Assembly (NCBI GenBank): GCA_964537685.1
Contig: CAZICM010000003.1
Location: forward strand, 248,001-312,000
DNA: 64,000 nt
Source of the DNA: CAZICM01 sp964537685
Lineage (GTDB): Bacteria; Myxococcota_A; Polyangia; Polyangiales; Polyangiaceae
Reading direction: 5' to 3'
Below, piece by piece: positions 27,701 through 36,029 of the stretch. The notes under the pieces were generated by a model. That model ran no database searches. It saw only the letters and a list, made by a program, of their open reading frames with translations, and was not told the DNA's origin. Position 1 is the first letter of the stretch, and each line of letters begins with the position of its first letter. The translations under genes and the position numbers were made by a program.

Positions 27701-28920
27701 GATTGAAAGGCGTTTTAATGCCGCGCTGGCCAAGCTAGTGCTCAACGCCTTACGGCATCACAGCTATCAACAGTGCATCCCGTCTGGTCTCCTTATACCC
27801 CCTACGGGAGTGCTCAACGCCTTACGGCATCACAGCTATCAACAGGCCTTTTCTTTTTGGTACGCCTGATGAAGCCCCGCAGTGCTCAACGCCTTACGGC
27901 ATCACAGCTATCAACAGTCACATCGAGGCGGAAGCAAAGCGGGTAGAGCCAGTGCTCAACGCCTTACGGCATCACAGCTATCAACAGGTGAAAAGGTTTT
28001 GTCAAGAGTAAAAACCTCAAATTTGGTGCTCAACGCCTTACGGCATCACAGCTATCAACAGTAAAACCTGTATCCGCTATAACGAGGTGTCAATAGTGCT
28101 CAACGCCTTACGGCATCACAGCTATCAACAGATTCACCTCTCGGCGTTCGGCTACGCAGTCGCCTCCGTGCTCAACGCCTTACGGCATCACAGCTATCAA
28201 CAGTAGGGCTCTATCGGCGGAGAACCGGTGAGGCTACCGGTGCTCAACGCCTTACGGCATCACAGCTATCAACAGCCGCCCCCAAGATTGCCCTAAACTC
28301 CATCGGCCCTGAGTGCTCAACGCCTTACGGCATCACAGCTATCAACAGACAGGCCGTGTTCGTGCACATGCCCATGGAGATGTGCTCAACGCCTTACGGC
28401 ATCACAGCTATCAACAGTTGTCCTCCGGGCGGGCGTATGCACCGGCGGAACGGCGTGCTCAACGCCTTACGGCATCACAGCTATCAACAGCAGCCTGCTC
28501 CTTTACGCGATTGCTGGGGATCCCGATGTGCTCAACGCCTTACGGCATCACAGCTATCAACAGCCAGGTCCCGAAGGTGCGGCGCATATCCCGGGGCGTG
28601 GTGCTCAACGCCTTACGGCATCACAGCTATCAACAGTTGCGCGCCTGTTACGCTGTTTTGCACAGTGACGTGTGCTCAACGCCTTACGGCATCACAGCTA
28701 TCAACAGGGAGATTGCCGAGGCTTTGGTCCGAGATCCTTATGTGCTCAACGCCTTACGGCATCACAGCTATCAACAGGTGGGCGGAGCTCCGGGCTCATG
28801 AGTTTCTTGCACGGTGCTCAACGCCTTACGGCATCACAGCTATCAACAGCATAAGATGCACGCCCGGATTGACCTCGATCGGGCGTGCTCAACGCCTTAC
28901 GGCATCACAGCTATCAACAG
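24771..28920 (-). CRISPR. CRISPR array 1: 57 visible 36-bp repeats, interrupted by an assembly gap
   Basis: Repeats read GTGCTCAACGCC...ATCAACAG on the plus strand, 36 bp, with no variation seen among copies. By my count 17 copies precede the N gap and 40 follow it; spacers are 33-40 bp. Strand is assigned minus because the leader-like conserved DNA is on the right. In that direction the repeat ends TGCC-GTAA-GGCG-TTGAGCAC, a 4-bp stem (one G-U) with a GNRA loop followed by an 8-nt handle, as expected for Cas6 cleavage. The oldest spacer is therefore at the left. The repeat has no stop codon in any plus frame, so long plus-strand reading frames here are artefacts. Confidence 0.98.
25963..26062. 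other. Assembly gap (100 Ns) inside array 1
   Basis: Exactly 100 Ns, the conventional size for a gap of unknown length, lie within a spacer. The true number of repeats in array 1 is therefore unknown. Confidence 1.
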
Positions 28921-29172
28921 GTACCCCCCTCCAACCCCTTGAAATCACACCAATAAAAAACCTAGTTTTCAAGCACCTCCCCTCGGCTCTCTCAGACCCC
29001 ATCCAAACACATCTCCTGCGCCCCGTCAACAATTTTTTTTCCCCTTCACTTCAAGCCCTTTTCTCACAAATCAAGCACCTCCCTCACCTTCACTTCTCTC
29101 CTTTCCTCAATTATCTCAACCGCTTATCCCTTTCTTACCCGCCTCCGGTCTCAAACGCCCAGAGGTGCTTGA
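28921..29172 (-). promoter_or_regulatory. Leader of CRISPR array 1
   Basis: About 250 bp adjoining the last repeat align with the DNA beside array 2 (49582-49833). TCAAGCACCTCC occurs at 28969-28980 and 29071-29082, and its reverse complement (11 of 12) at 29161-29172. The same three sites, with nearly the same spacing, lie in leader 2. The first site is 48 bases from the repeat. Conservation beside two otherwise different arrays supports a leader holding the pre-crRNA promoter and spacer-integration signals. No specific -35/-10 was assigned. Confidence 0.85.
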
Positions 29173-29214
29173 TTTGTTGGCTCTCCAATTCTACCCCCAG
29201 CGACCGTCCCTCTT

Positions 29215-29339
29215 AGAGGGAGTCCTACAGGGCGTTGCGAGGCTTTCGTAGCTAGGGAGGACGACGGAGCCGTACATTGTACGGTGACGGAGGACGACCG
29301 AAGATACGGAAGCCGCAGCAGCCCTGTAGGATTCCCTCT
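29215..29339. repeat. 125-bp element with 19-bp terminal inverted repeats (MITE-like or structured RNA)
   Basis: Left arm 29215-29233 starts AGAGGGAGTCCTACAGGGC; right arm 29321-29339 is its complement with one mismatch. The middle holds a palindrome CCGTAC-ATT-GTACGG and two copies of GGAGGACGAC, so the whole could fold into a long hairpin. It lies between leader 1 and the stop codon of the next gene, whose stop overlaps the right arm. I see no target-site duplication. It may be a non-autonomous transposable element or a 3' terminator/RNA structure of the flanking gene. Confidence 0.6.
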
Positions 29340-30157
29340 CAGCCCCCAGCGCCTCCCGCCGCTCCACCACCCGCGCCTCCACCTTCACCCCCACTTCCGC
29401 CCTCTCCACCACCTCCACCACCTCGCCTCGGCAATGCGCTCAACTCAAATGCCTTCGCTATCGATTCCTCTCCCAACTCCCTCGATGCACTCCGCGCAGC
29501 CTCCCGAGCACGCCGGCAGTTCCTCACCACCAGCCCGTCCAATAGATCCAATGCCTCCGTCTCCGTCGGCGTTCCGGCCTGTGTTGCCTCCGCCGCCGCC
29601 GCCTCCAGTAACTTTACCACCATCCCCTCCAGATCCGCCAGCGCCTTTGCCCCTCCCCGATCCTTCGCCGCTTCCCCTATCATAACATCCTTCAACAACG
29701 GCACCATCTGCCCCAATTGCCCTGATAACTTCGGCGCGTCCTTCCCTACCACCGATGTCTGCGCAAGCACTCCCCCTATCCATTGCGCCTTCTCCAATGC
29801 CTCCGCCGTACCCATGTTCTCAAGCAGCTCCTGCGTGTTCCCCAATACCGCCCGGCTCCGCTGTCGCACCCGCTTCCCATCCCTCATCGCTCCCAAATAC
29901 GCCGCCCCATCCACCTTCTTCGCGCTCCGCGTCTCCTCCCGCGTCACGCCCATCGCATACAGCGCGTCTCTCAAATCCTTCAGCTCCGCAGCATCCCCAG
30001 GCCCATAACCATGCTCCGCTACCTGCGCCCCATGGCTATCATACGCCTTAAGCGTCAGCTCCGCCTGCATGTAGGTATGCTTTGAATTGTAGCGCCGCCC
30101 CAGCGTAACCGCTTCCAGTTTCGCGCCCGCAGCAATCGTTTTCGGATCGAATGTCAT
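29339..30157 (-). CDS. Unknown protein beside leader 1, helical with poly-Gly tail
   Basis: ATG 30157 has GGGAG eight bases upstream and is preferred over in-frame starts up to 30196. The first 70 residues are beta-rich (MTFDPKTIAAGAKLEAVTLG, HTYMQAELTLKAYD). The rest is Ala/Leu/Glu-rich and helical, and the C-terminus is a Gly/Glu tail of about 30 residues. No signal peptide, membrane segment or catalytic motif. It lies about 500 bp downstream of cmr6 on the same strand and directly before leader 1. It could be a Cmr accessory or a structural protein. Not recognised. Confidence 0.65.
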   Translation of the reverse strand: MTFDPKTIAAGAKLEAVTLGRRYNSKHTYMQAELTLKAYDSHGAQVAEHGYGPGDAAELKDLRDALYAMGVTREETRSAKKVDGAAYLGAMRDGKRVRQRSRAVLGNTQELLENMGTAEALEKAQWIGGVLAQTSVVGKDAPKLSGQLGQMVPLLKDVMIGEAAKDRGGAKALADLEGMVVKLLEAAAAEATQAGTPTETEALDLLDGLVVRNCRRAREAARSASRELGEESIAKAFELSALPRRGGGGGGEGGSGGEGGGAGGGAAGGAGG

Positions 30158-30656
30158 GATCTTGTCTCCCAGCATGTCCCGCTTTGCGCCGGGCATGCCC
30201 TTGTTTGTCTATCGAATCAACTGCAATTTTGGTGTGTATCAAGTGTGTTTCTCCCGTGCAAGCAAAAAATTCATCGGCGTGGGTGCAAAGTTCGCCGGTG
30301 GGCGTCTCCAGGTTTGCCCCGTGGACCTCGTTCATGGTTGGTGGTTGTTGCGCATAAGGGCCCCTGCAGCAAGCTGAACGGTGTTGGTCAGCGAGCTCCT
30401 CGGTATGCGTATTGATGCAGAAGGACCCATACAGTGAGGGCGAGGTTGGTGTAAAGGGACCTCGATAGGCATATCGGGGTGCGTGAGGAGTGGGCTAAAG
30501 GAGGGTGGAAGGTCCCCTAAGGCTGCACAAGCGGAGGGAGATGTTAAGGCGAAGGGAGGGGGAGTGGCTGGAGATGCGATCTGTGGCCCGAGGGAATGGG
30601 ACCTCGAGCCCTGGGGAATGGGACCTCGAGTTCGTTGTCCATAGGCGGCAGTGACC
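30158..30656. other. Intergenic region between cmr6 and the unknown gene
   Basis: About 500 bp without a convincing gene. It is purine-rich on the plus strand and holds the direct repeat GGGAATGGGACCTCGAG at 30592-30608 and 30614-30630 (22-bp period), plus further scattered GGGACC(T) motifs. It probably holds the promoter and ribosome-binding site of the gene at 29339-30157. Confidence 0.6.
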
Positions 30657-31823
30657 TCAAGCGCTCCATTTCTGAATCAGCGCCTCCCATGCATCTCTCG
30701 CGTTTCCCTTCTTGATGTGCTTCCTCAATGTCTTCAATACCTCTTCCCGTTCCCGTCCACGTACCATTGGCTTCAGTCGATCTCCCCATTCGCTATCGAT
30801 TTTCCCGACAAGTTCCTGCTGCGAAACCCCGCCGGCCTTTGTCTGCTCTTCCAGCCACGTTTCAAAAGCCCGTATGCTTGCCGGCACTACACGCTTTACC
30901 TTCGGCAACTCACATGAACACGGTTCCATTCGGCCATAGCCCGAGCTTGTCTTTCCCCCGATGCCCCATTGCCCCAAGGCTTCATCCAGGTATCTTTCCA
31001 CGCGCTTGATGATCGTCTCCCGCTCCGCGTAATAGGTCCGGTCTTTTTCTGTCCATATCAGCATAAAGCTCATCATAAACCTCGCCCCAGGACCCACGCT
31101 TATAAACGATACCGGGTTTGGATCTTCATAATCATTGGGGTATTTTTCAGGCGCCGTTGTCCGGTAATAGTCTTTTTGATGTACCGTTAGGATGTCTCGC
31201 GCCAAGGGAATCCATTGGGTTTCGTTCCCGGGTACCCACAAGGCATCATATATCACCAAATGCCCCCGCTCCGCCTCATCGGGTTTGTCTTCTGTTCCCG
31301 CCGCTCCAAAGAGCCATTTATAAAATTCTCCCACGCCGTCCTTCGATGCCGGTCCACCATAGGGTTTTCTTAAGTTCTTCTCCTCTTCGGTGCTCTCGGT
31401 TCCATCGGGACCATAAGCCATTTCAAGATAATGGGCCAAGAGCCCCTTGAGGGATGAGCCTGGTATCATGGGCACGCCCCAGGTGCGATGCAAGGTCAAT
31501 CCCACTTCCGTGGGCGAGGCATTGCCATGTCCTATCAAAAGCCGGCTTTTGCTTCGGTAGCAGCGTTTGAAGGGTTTTTGGCGGGCTGTTTCTTCTTCAA
31601 GGCTGGATACCCAGCGGATTAAATATTCCTTGTATCCCTCGGGGATGCCGATATGCTCTAAATGCTTAAACCAATCATCCCGCTTTTGCTCGTCCAGCTT
31701 AAATTTTTCGTTGAGTGGTGCATAGATATCATAGAACAGCCCCGCGTGATAGGGATATCCGTGATCGGGATATCGATCTTTTTTAAACAGCTCGTCAATC
31801 AGCTCATTTAGTTTGTCTCGCAT
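30657..31823 (-). CDS. cmr6: Type III-B CRISPR RAMP protein Cmr6
   Basis: Cmr6 caps the crRNA 3' side of the Cmr backbone. The RAMP block RTWGVPMIPGSSLKGLLAHY includes the Gly-rich G-S-S-L-K-G motif, and GGKTSSGYGRME near residue 320 is the C-terminal glycine loop. ATG 31823 is chosen: it lies eight bases after the cmr5 stop and begins MRDKLNELIDELFKKD. Last gene of the cmr operon; about 388 residues, on the long side for the family. The C-terminal helical tail (EEVLKTLRKHIKKGN) is an extension. Confidence 0.93.
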   Translation of the reverse strand: MRDKLNELIDELFKKDRYPDHGYPYHAGLFYDIYAPLNEKFKLDEQKRDDWFKHLEHIGIPEGYKEYLIRWVSSLEEETARQKPFKRCYRSKSRLLIGHGNASPTEVGLTLHRTWGVPMIPGSSLKGLLAHYLEMAYGPDGTESTEEEKNLRKPYGGPASKDGVGEFYKWLFGAAGTEDKPDEAERGHLVIYDALWVPGNETQWIPLARDILTVHQKDYYRTTAPEKYPNDYEDPNPVSFISVGPGARFMMSFMLIWTEKDRTYYAERETIIKRVERYLDEALGQWGIGGKTSSGYGRMEPCSCELPKVKRVVPASIRAFETWLEEQTKAGGVSQQELVGKIDSEWGDRLKPMVRGREREEVLKTLRKHIKKGNARDAWEALIQKWSA

Positions 31824-31830
31824 GGTCCAC

Positions 31831-32205
31831 CTATTCCGTGCCTTGAGCCTGCACGGCGCGCCTAAACCATATCGCAATCTTTCGGGCCTCCCGGCTGGCA
31901 AGGATGTATTGCTCGGTTTCAAGCTTCCGAACCTGAGCACCTATCGATTCATCCTTGTTTGTATCGATACCGGGAATGCCAGCGCTTTTTAAATGGCCTA
32001 AAAAATCTGACGCCTTATCCTGTTCCTTCTTATCTCGCTCCTTCCTCTCCCGTTCTAAAAAGCAAATCGACGCCGCGAGCCCGCTTTTTAAAAGATTGGC
32101 CCCAAAGCTGTTGACATGCACTTTGTAGTCATTGAGCTTGTCTTTGGCGACCTTTTGCACGCATTCATAAGCATAAAGCGCCCTTTGCTGATCCCGGGTT
32201 TGCAT
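31831..32205 (-). CDS. cmr5: Type III-B CRISPR protein Cmr5 (small helical subunit)
   Basis: 124 residues, entirely helical, starting MQTRDQQRALYAYECVQKV, a characteristic Cmr5 opening. Cmr5 stacks along the inner filament and binds target RNA together with Cmr2. It sits between cmr4 (gap of six bases) and cmr6, the usual place. A charged insertion (ERERKERDKKEQDK) lies mid-protein. No catalytic residue is expected. Confidence 0.92.
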   Translation of the reverse strand: MQTRDQQRALYAYECVQKVAKDKLNDYKVHVNSFGANLLKSGLAASICFLERERKERDKKEQDKASDFLGHLKSAGIPGIDTNKDESIGAQVRKLETEQYILASREARKIAIWFRRAVQAQGTE

Positions 32206-32211
32206 GATCGC

Positions 32212-33117
32212 TCACTTCCCTTCCATCGGCAGAAAGCGGCAGCGTCCCCGTCCAATGGTGGCCTTGCCTCCAAATTGTAAATATTTGCGGCCATCCACCG
32301 CGCCTTTCAATACCTGTTCCGCGCTCATCCGCTCTTCTTTCGTTTTGCCCCGTTCATCGTAGGCACAGAGCATTCCCGATAACAATGTCTCCGAGGGAAG
32401 GCTTTCCTCGGTCCATAGAGCTCCACCGTCCACCACGCCTGTCCTTGAATCGATGCGGATACGGGTATCCAGTTGCGTGGCCGTTTCCCATAAAAAGCTC
32501 ATCGTGTCGTCGTCGGCTATTACAAAACGCTTTTCAAAAATATTGCGCTCATCGTCTGGCAAAAAGGTTTTGATAGCGTCCGACCATGTCTCAAGCGCGC
32601 TGTCTTTGCTCACAGGCAGATCCAAATCCTCGAGATAGATTTTTTTATCCATGGTATTGATATTTTCAGGCCCCGCCAGCACCCACGCTTTGCCCTTATC
32701 GCCCTTGTCCTTGGGCACCTCGGGGAAAGACAAACCTAAAACCTCCATGTCCCGCTTCCATAAATGCAAGAGCAAAGGTGAAGTCACAAAACAAAAAGTC
32801 CCCTTAAAGCTTCGCACTGGCAGCGCAAGCAGCCGCGCATCGCTGACCACCAGCGCCCCCGCCCGATCTAAGTCGGTGGCATTATCCCCCTCCACGCCCT
32901 CTTTCTTCGGATCGCGGCTTGGACCAAAAATACTGTTCTTGTGCTTCGATTCGCATGTACATTGGTCCCGGAGCACGCCTTTGATGGAAGAACCCGGCAC
33001 ATAGGGAATTCCCGTGGATTTCATCCGGGCAATGGGCAGCTCGATAATATCGGCCGCCTGGCCCGTGCCCACATGCAATGGTGAAAGCGCTTGTATTAAA
33101 AATCCTTGTGTCTTCAT
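32212..33117 (-). CDS. cmr4: Type III-B CRISPR RAMP protein Cmr4 (backbone, target-RNA endonuclease)
   Basis: Cmr4 polymerises along the crRNA and cuts target RNA at 6-nt intervals. The start QGFLIQALSPLHVGTGQ and the block GIPYVPGSSIKGVLRDQC are typical of Cmr4. The C-terminal glycine loop is FGGKATIGRGRC. The catalytic Asp of the thumb is probably one of the aspartates near residues 25-40 or in the DRAG/SDARLL segment; I cannot assign it. ATG 33117 overlaps the cmr3 stop (ATGA), so the two are translationally coupled. Confidence 0.94.
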   Translation of the reverse strand: MKTQGFLIQALSPLHVGTGQAADIIELPIARMKSTGIPYVPGSSIKGVLRDQCTCESKHKNSIFGPSRDPKKEGVEGDNATDLDRAGALVVSDARLLALPVRSFKGTFCFVTSPLLLHLWKRDMEVLGLSFPEVPKDKGDKGKAWVLAGPENINTMDKKIYLEDLDLPVSKDSALETWSDAIKTFLPDDERNIFEKRFVIADDDTMSFLWETATQLDTRIRIDSRTGVVDGGALWTEESLPSETLLSGMLCAYDERGKTKEERMSAEQVLKGAVDGRKYLQFGGKATIGRGRCRFLPMEGK

Positions 33118-34268
33118 GGTGTTTTGTTTCCTTCTCCTTCCCATACGCCCGGTAGCACTAGGCCCAATCCTTCTTCCCGGCCCATGCCTATGGACTGAAG
33201 CCAAATCTTTTCAAAATCTTCTTTGGCAAAAGCTTGTCCCGATTTCTGCTCCACATAATAAACCGAGCCCGCGGGGGCCAGGCTTCGGGTCTTTCGGGGC
33301 GCTCGCTTAACCATATCCCAAGTGGATAGATAGACCGGCCTGGGGACAAGAGCCGCCCGAAGGATAAGATCCATATCAAAGCACCGGCCTTGATATCTTC
33401 CTTCGACGGGCTCAAAGCCATCGGGAATCATCCCTTGTTGAAACTCGGCGGGTGTAGCCAAGATCCATCGCATTCCCTTGGATTGATCGGGCAAGGATTT
33501 GGGGGCATCGAACAAATCGCGATCGATGCTTTGTTTTAGCGCTGGACGCCTTCGCCCGCCCAGGAGCAAGGCCCGGCTATCCAGGCATAGATGTTCGGGA
33601 TGCCTACCTAAAAGCCCAATGGCCCATTCATACCTTTCGCTATCCATGGGCTCGATGACCTGCGAACTAAACATCAGCGAAGCGGCAGCCGCTTGGGTCT
33701 GCGCATCGATGGTGACATGGATATTGTCGCGAAGCTCCGGCGAATAAGCCTGTCGTGTTTGGAGTTCTTCGCCCCGAAGCCAAGCCATCATCGAAGCATC
33801 GGACCAAAACATCTTTGGCTCGTCCGGTTTTTTGTTACGCTCGCATATCTCGGGCCATAAGAGGCTATCCAGCGCGATATCATCGTAAGATGCCAGGGAT
33901 GCAGATGCATGGAGGGCGGCCCTAAGTTTTAAGGGCTTGACATGTTCGCCGTCATAAAAAGCATCCGCCGGCGCGGGCCACAAACGATGTTGTTGCGCAT
34001 AGCTTGTTTCACCGGGCGGGCGCCTTAAAGCCACAACGCGCTCCAGCTTGAGATTCTGGGTTTGGCTCTCCCATTCCTCGGGCGAAAGCGGTGAATTTTG
34101 TTGTTCCATCCATTCACGGCCCGCGGCGGCTCTTAGCGCGGCCCTTAAGGTAGGAGGCAAAGGCCAGGGCAGCGCATGACTTCGGCCCACATCGCTGGTA
34201 TACCAACCCCGGCCATCCTTAAAAAAGAGTCCATCGCGCGCCGAAAGCGCAAAGCCAAACGATTTCAT
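33114..34268 (-). CDS. cmr3: Type III-B CRISPR RAMP protein Cmr3
   Basis: Cmr3 (Cas5-like) binds the 5' crRNA handle and Cmr2. The opening FALSARDGLFFKDGRGWYTS and the segment SHALPWPLPPTLRAALRAA match the usual Cmr3 N-terminus (P-T-x-x-G/A-A-L-R). About 384 residues. The ATG at 34268 overlaps the cmr2 stop (ATGA). The C-terminus contains GREEGLGLVLPGVW, the glycine-rich loop. Confidence 0.93.
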   Translation of the reverse strand: MKSFGFALSARDGLFFKDGRGWYTSDVGRSHALPWPLPPTLRAALRAAAGREWMEQQNSPLSPEEWESQTQNLKLERVVALRRPPGETSYAQQHRLWPAPADAFYDGEHVKPLKLRAALHASASLASYDDIALDSLLWPEICERNKKPDEPKMFWSDASMMAWLRGEELQTRQAYSPELRDNIHVTIDAQTQAAAASLMFSSQVIEPMDSERYEWAIGLLGRHPEHLCLDSRALLLGGRRRPALKQSIDRDLFDAPKSLPDQSKGMRWILATPAEFQQGMIPDGFEPVEGRYQGRCFDMDLILRAALVPRPVYLSTWDMVKRAPRKTRSLAPAGSVYYVEQKSGQAFAKEDFEKIWLQSIGMGREEGLGLVLPGVWEGEGNKTP

Positions 34269-36028
34269 TTCGCTTCCTCCTGGGTATTTAAATCGGGGCG
34301 GGGCTCGGCTTGTTGAAGGATATGAGCAATCTCCAGGCGGGATATCCATCGTTCGATTGTTTTATATTGCGTTTTATAGTTGCCTTGCTTTTGAAGCCCA
34401 AACTCTTCGAAAGGCAGATCTTTTCCTTCATTGCGGGAAAGAATGCGCAACCATTCCAAATACAAGACGTCCTTCCATTGTGCCGCTCCCTCCTCATCCT
34501 CCGGCTTGGGCATTTTTCGGAGCATATCGCCGGCTTGATAGATCTTTTTTGTGGATAGATATCCCTTGCGCAGGAGATCTTTGTCCTTCTCAATCAGCGC
34601 CGTCGGTTTGTCATTCCACGAGCAACTCCACAGCCTTTGGCTTCCTCCCCGTTTTTGGATCAAGATAGCCAAGGCATTGCGATCTTTTTTCGCTTCCTTT
34701 TCGGCTTGCCGTCCAAATTCAAAGAGATCGCCCAGGCTTTCAATGACACCGCCTATGCCTAGGCCGACTGAAAGCGTTACATCGCCACCAATACGGAGTT
34801 TGAAAGCGTTTTGAAGCTCAAAGGCGCATTTTAAGGCATCTTCGAGATTGAGCAAAGCCAAGACGTCATCGCCGCCCGAATAGACCAAAATGCCTCTGTG
34901 GTCTTTTTCGACGATCTCACGGGCTGTGGCTGCAAAGCCGGCAAGCTGCCTAGAAAAATCTTGGTGGTTTTGATAGCCCTTTTGCGCGAGCGTGTTAATC
35001 CTATCGCCCATTTTATCGCCGTCGGCTACAAGGCAGGCGATAAAGGGGTGGGGATCACCGAGTTTGTTGCGGATGGATTTGGTAAGCTGTCTTAGCTGGT
35101 TTGATTCGTCGCTCTTTATACCGTGTTCCTCGCAATAGGGTTGAAGGCGGTCTTCCAAAAAGATCTGCCCATCGAATGGAAATCTGTTGACCCATTCGGC
35201 TTCGCGCTTGACGTTAGTAAAAGGAAGATTGGCACATAGATCCTTGAGTTTTGCTATTTGCATGGGGCATGTTTTAGCCGCCCGCTCAATCCAAGGAGCC
35301 AGCCCAATCGTGGGCACAGGAACAAACTGTTGGGGATTTCCCCCCGCTCGTTTGAGCAAACCAATGGCATCCAATTCCTCGCGCTTGCCGATGCGATACG
35401 TCTGCCAAGCATTCTTGTCCTCGTCCCGCTCGTCGGGTTTCTTGAGCACGCTTTCCCTCACCCCATCCAGGCTTGATTTATAAATGCCCTCACGTTGTTT
35501 ACTCCAAGGCTTAAAGATGCGAAGGCTTTTTCGGGCTTGGAGCTCGGCTTCGAGCTGGTTGCGGACATGGGCATACGCGCTCTCTTCAAAGGGCGCCCAA
35601 ACGGCTTGAAACTCAAGGAAGCTTTCAAGCTGTTCCTCGGCGCTGTCCTTGCTTTTTGGATCAACGAGATCTTTTTCTTTACACCAGACCCGAAGCCCCC
35701 ATTTCACCAACCTTTTCTTTGAGGCTTCGCGGGCATTCTTGGCTAAACGCTTCCCGTCTCCTTCCACCACGGCAACGATTTTATTGGCGACATTAAAGAC
35801 GGGCAGTTTATTGGGCTTTAGGGGATCATAGCAAGGTTCCAAGTCCTCATCGCCCTTGCAGAGCGCCGGAAACACCAGCACCGCGCCGTCATCGGCCAGG
35901 GCTTTGGCGGCGGCCTTGCTGATTTCGCTGATTAAAAAACTGCCCATCCATAGATCGCGGGTACGCTTGGCCTGGGCAATCATGCTTTGCACGGGTCCCA
36001 GGCTGATCAAAAGCAGGGTTTTGCTCAT
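34265..36028 (-). CDS. cmr2: Type III-B CRISPR Cmr2/Cas10, HD-less, with intact GGDD cyclase site
   Basis: Cmr2/Cas10 is the large subunit that, on target-RNA binding, makes cyclic oligoadenylates through its palm domain. The protein begins MSKTLLLISLGPVQSMIAQA, which is already the first palm-type domain. The N-terminal HD nuclease domain of standard Cmr2 is absent, and 587 residues is well below the common 800-1000. The cyclase motif is present as GILVYSGGDDVLALLN. Cysteines near residue 270 (TCPMQIAKLKDLC) may bind zinc. ATG 36028 lies one base after the cmr1 stop; a TTG at 36037 is possible. Inference: signalling-competent but without Cas10 DNase activity. Confidence 0.93.
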   Translation of the reverse strand: MSKTLLLISLGPVQSMIAQAKRTRDLWMGSFLISEISKAAAKALADDGAVLVFPALCKGDEDLEPCYDPLKPNKLPVFNVANKIVAVVEGDGKRLAKNAREASKKRLVKWGLRVWCKEKDLVDPKSKDSAEEQLESFLEFQAVWAPFEESAYAHVRNQLEAELQARKSLRIFKPWSKQREGIYKSSLDGVRESVLKKPDERDEDKNAWQTYRIGKREELDAIGLLKRAGGNPQQFVPVPTIGLAPWIERAAKTCPMQIAKLKDLCANLPFTNVKREAEWVNRFPFDGQIFLEDRLQPYCEEHGIKSDESNQLRQLTKSIRNKLGDPHPFIACLVADGDKMGDRINTLAQKGYQNHQDFSRQLAGFAATAREIVEKDHRGILVYSGGDDVLALLNLEDALKCAFELQNAFKLRIGGDVTLSVGLGIGGVIESLGDLFEFGRQAEKEAKKDRNALAILIQKRGGSQRLWSCSWNDKPTALIEKDKDLLRKGYLSTKKIYQAGDMLRKMPKPEDEEGAAQWKDVLYLEWLRILSRNEGKDLPFEEFGLQKQGNYKTQYKTIERWISRLEIAHILQQAEPRPDLNTQEEAK

Positions 36029-36029
36029 C

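Noticed and set aside
24980..28920. Many long plus-strand reading frames repeating LNALRHHSYQQ, AQRLTASQLST or CSTPYGITAIN
   Set aside because: They are translations of the 36-bp CRISPR repeat, which has no stop in any plus frame; no ribosome-binding sites, and spacers break any conserved protein.
29205..29345. Target-site duplication around the 125-bp inverted-repeat element
   Set aside because: The flanking bases (CCCTCTT on the left, CAGCCCC on the right) do not match, so transposition is not proven.
29277..30051. Pro/Ser-rich plus-strand frames of 98-243 codons
   Set aside because: They are the antisense of the Ala/Gly-rich gene at 29339-30157, which has a good start and a plausible protein; the Pro-rich composition is the shadow of its Gly tail.
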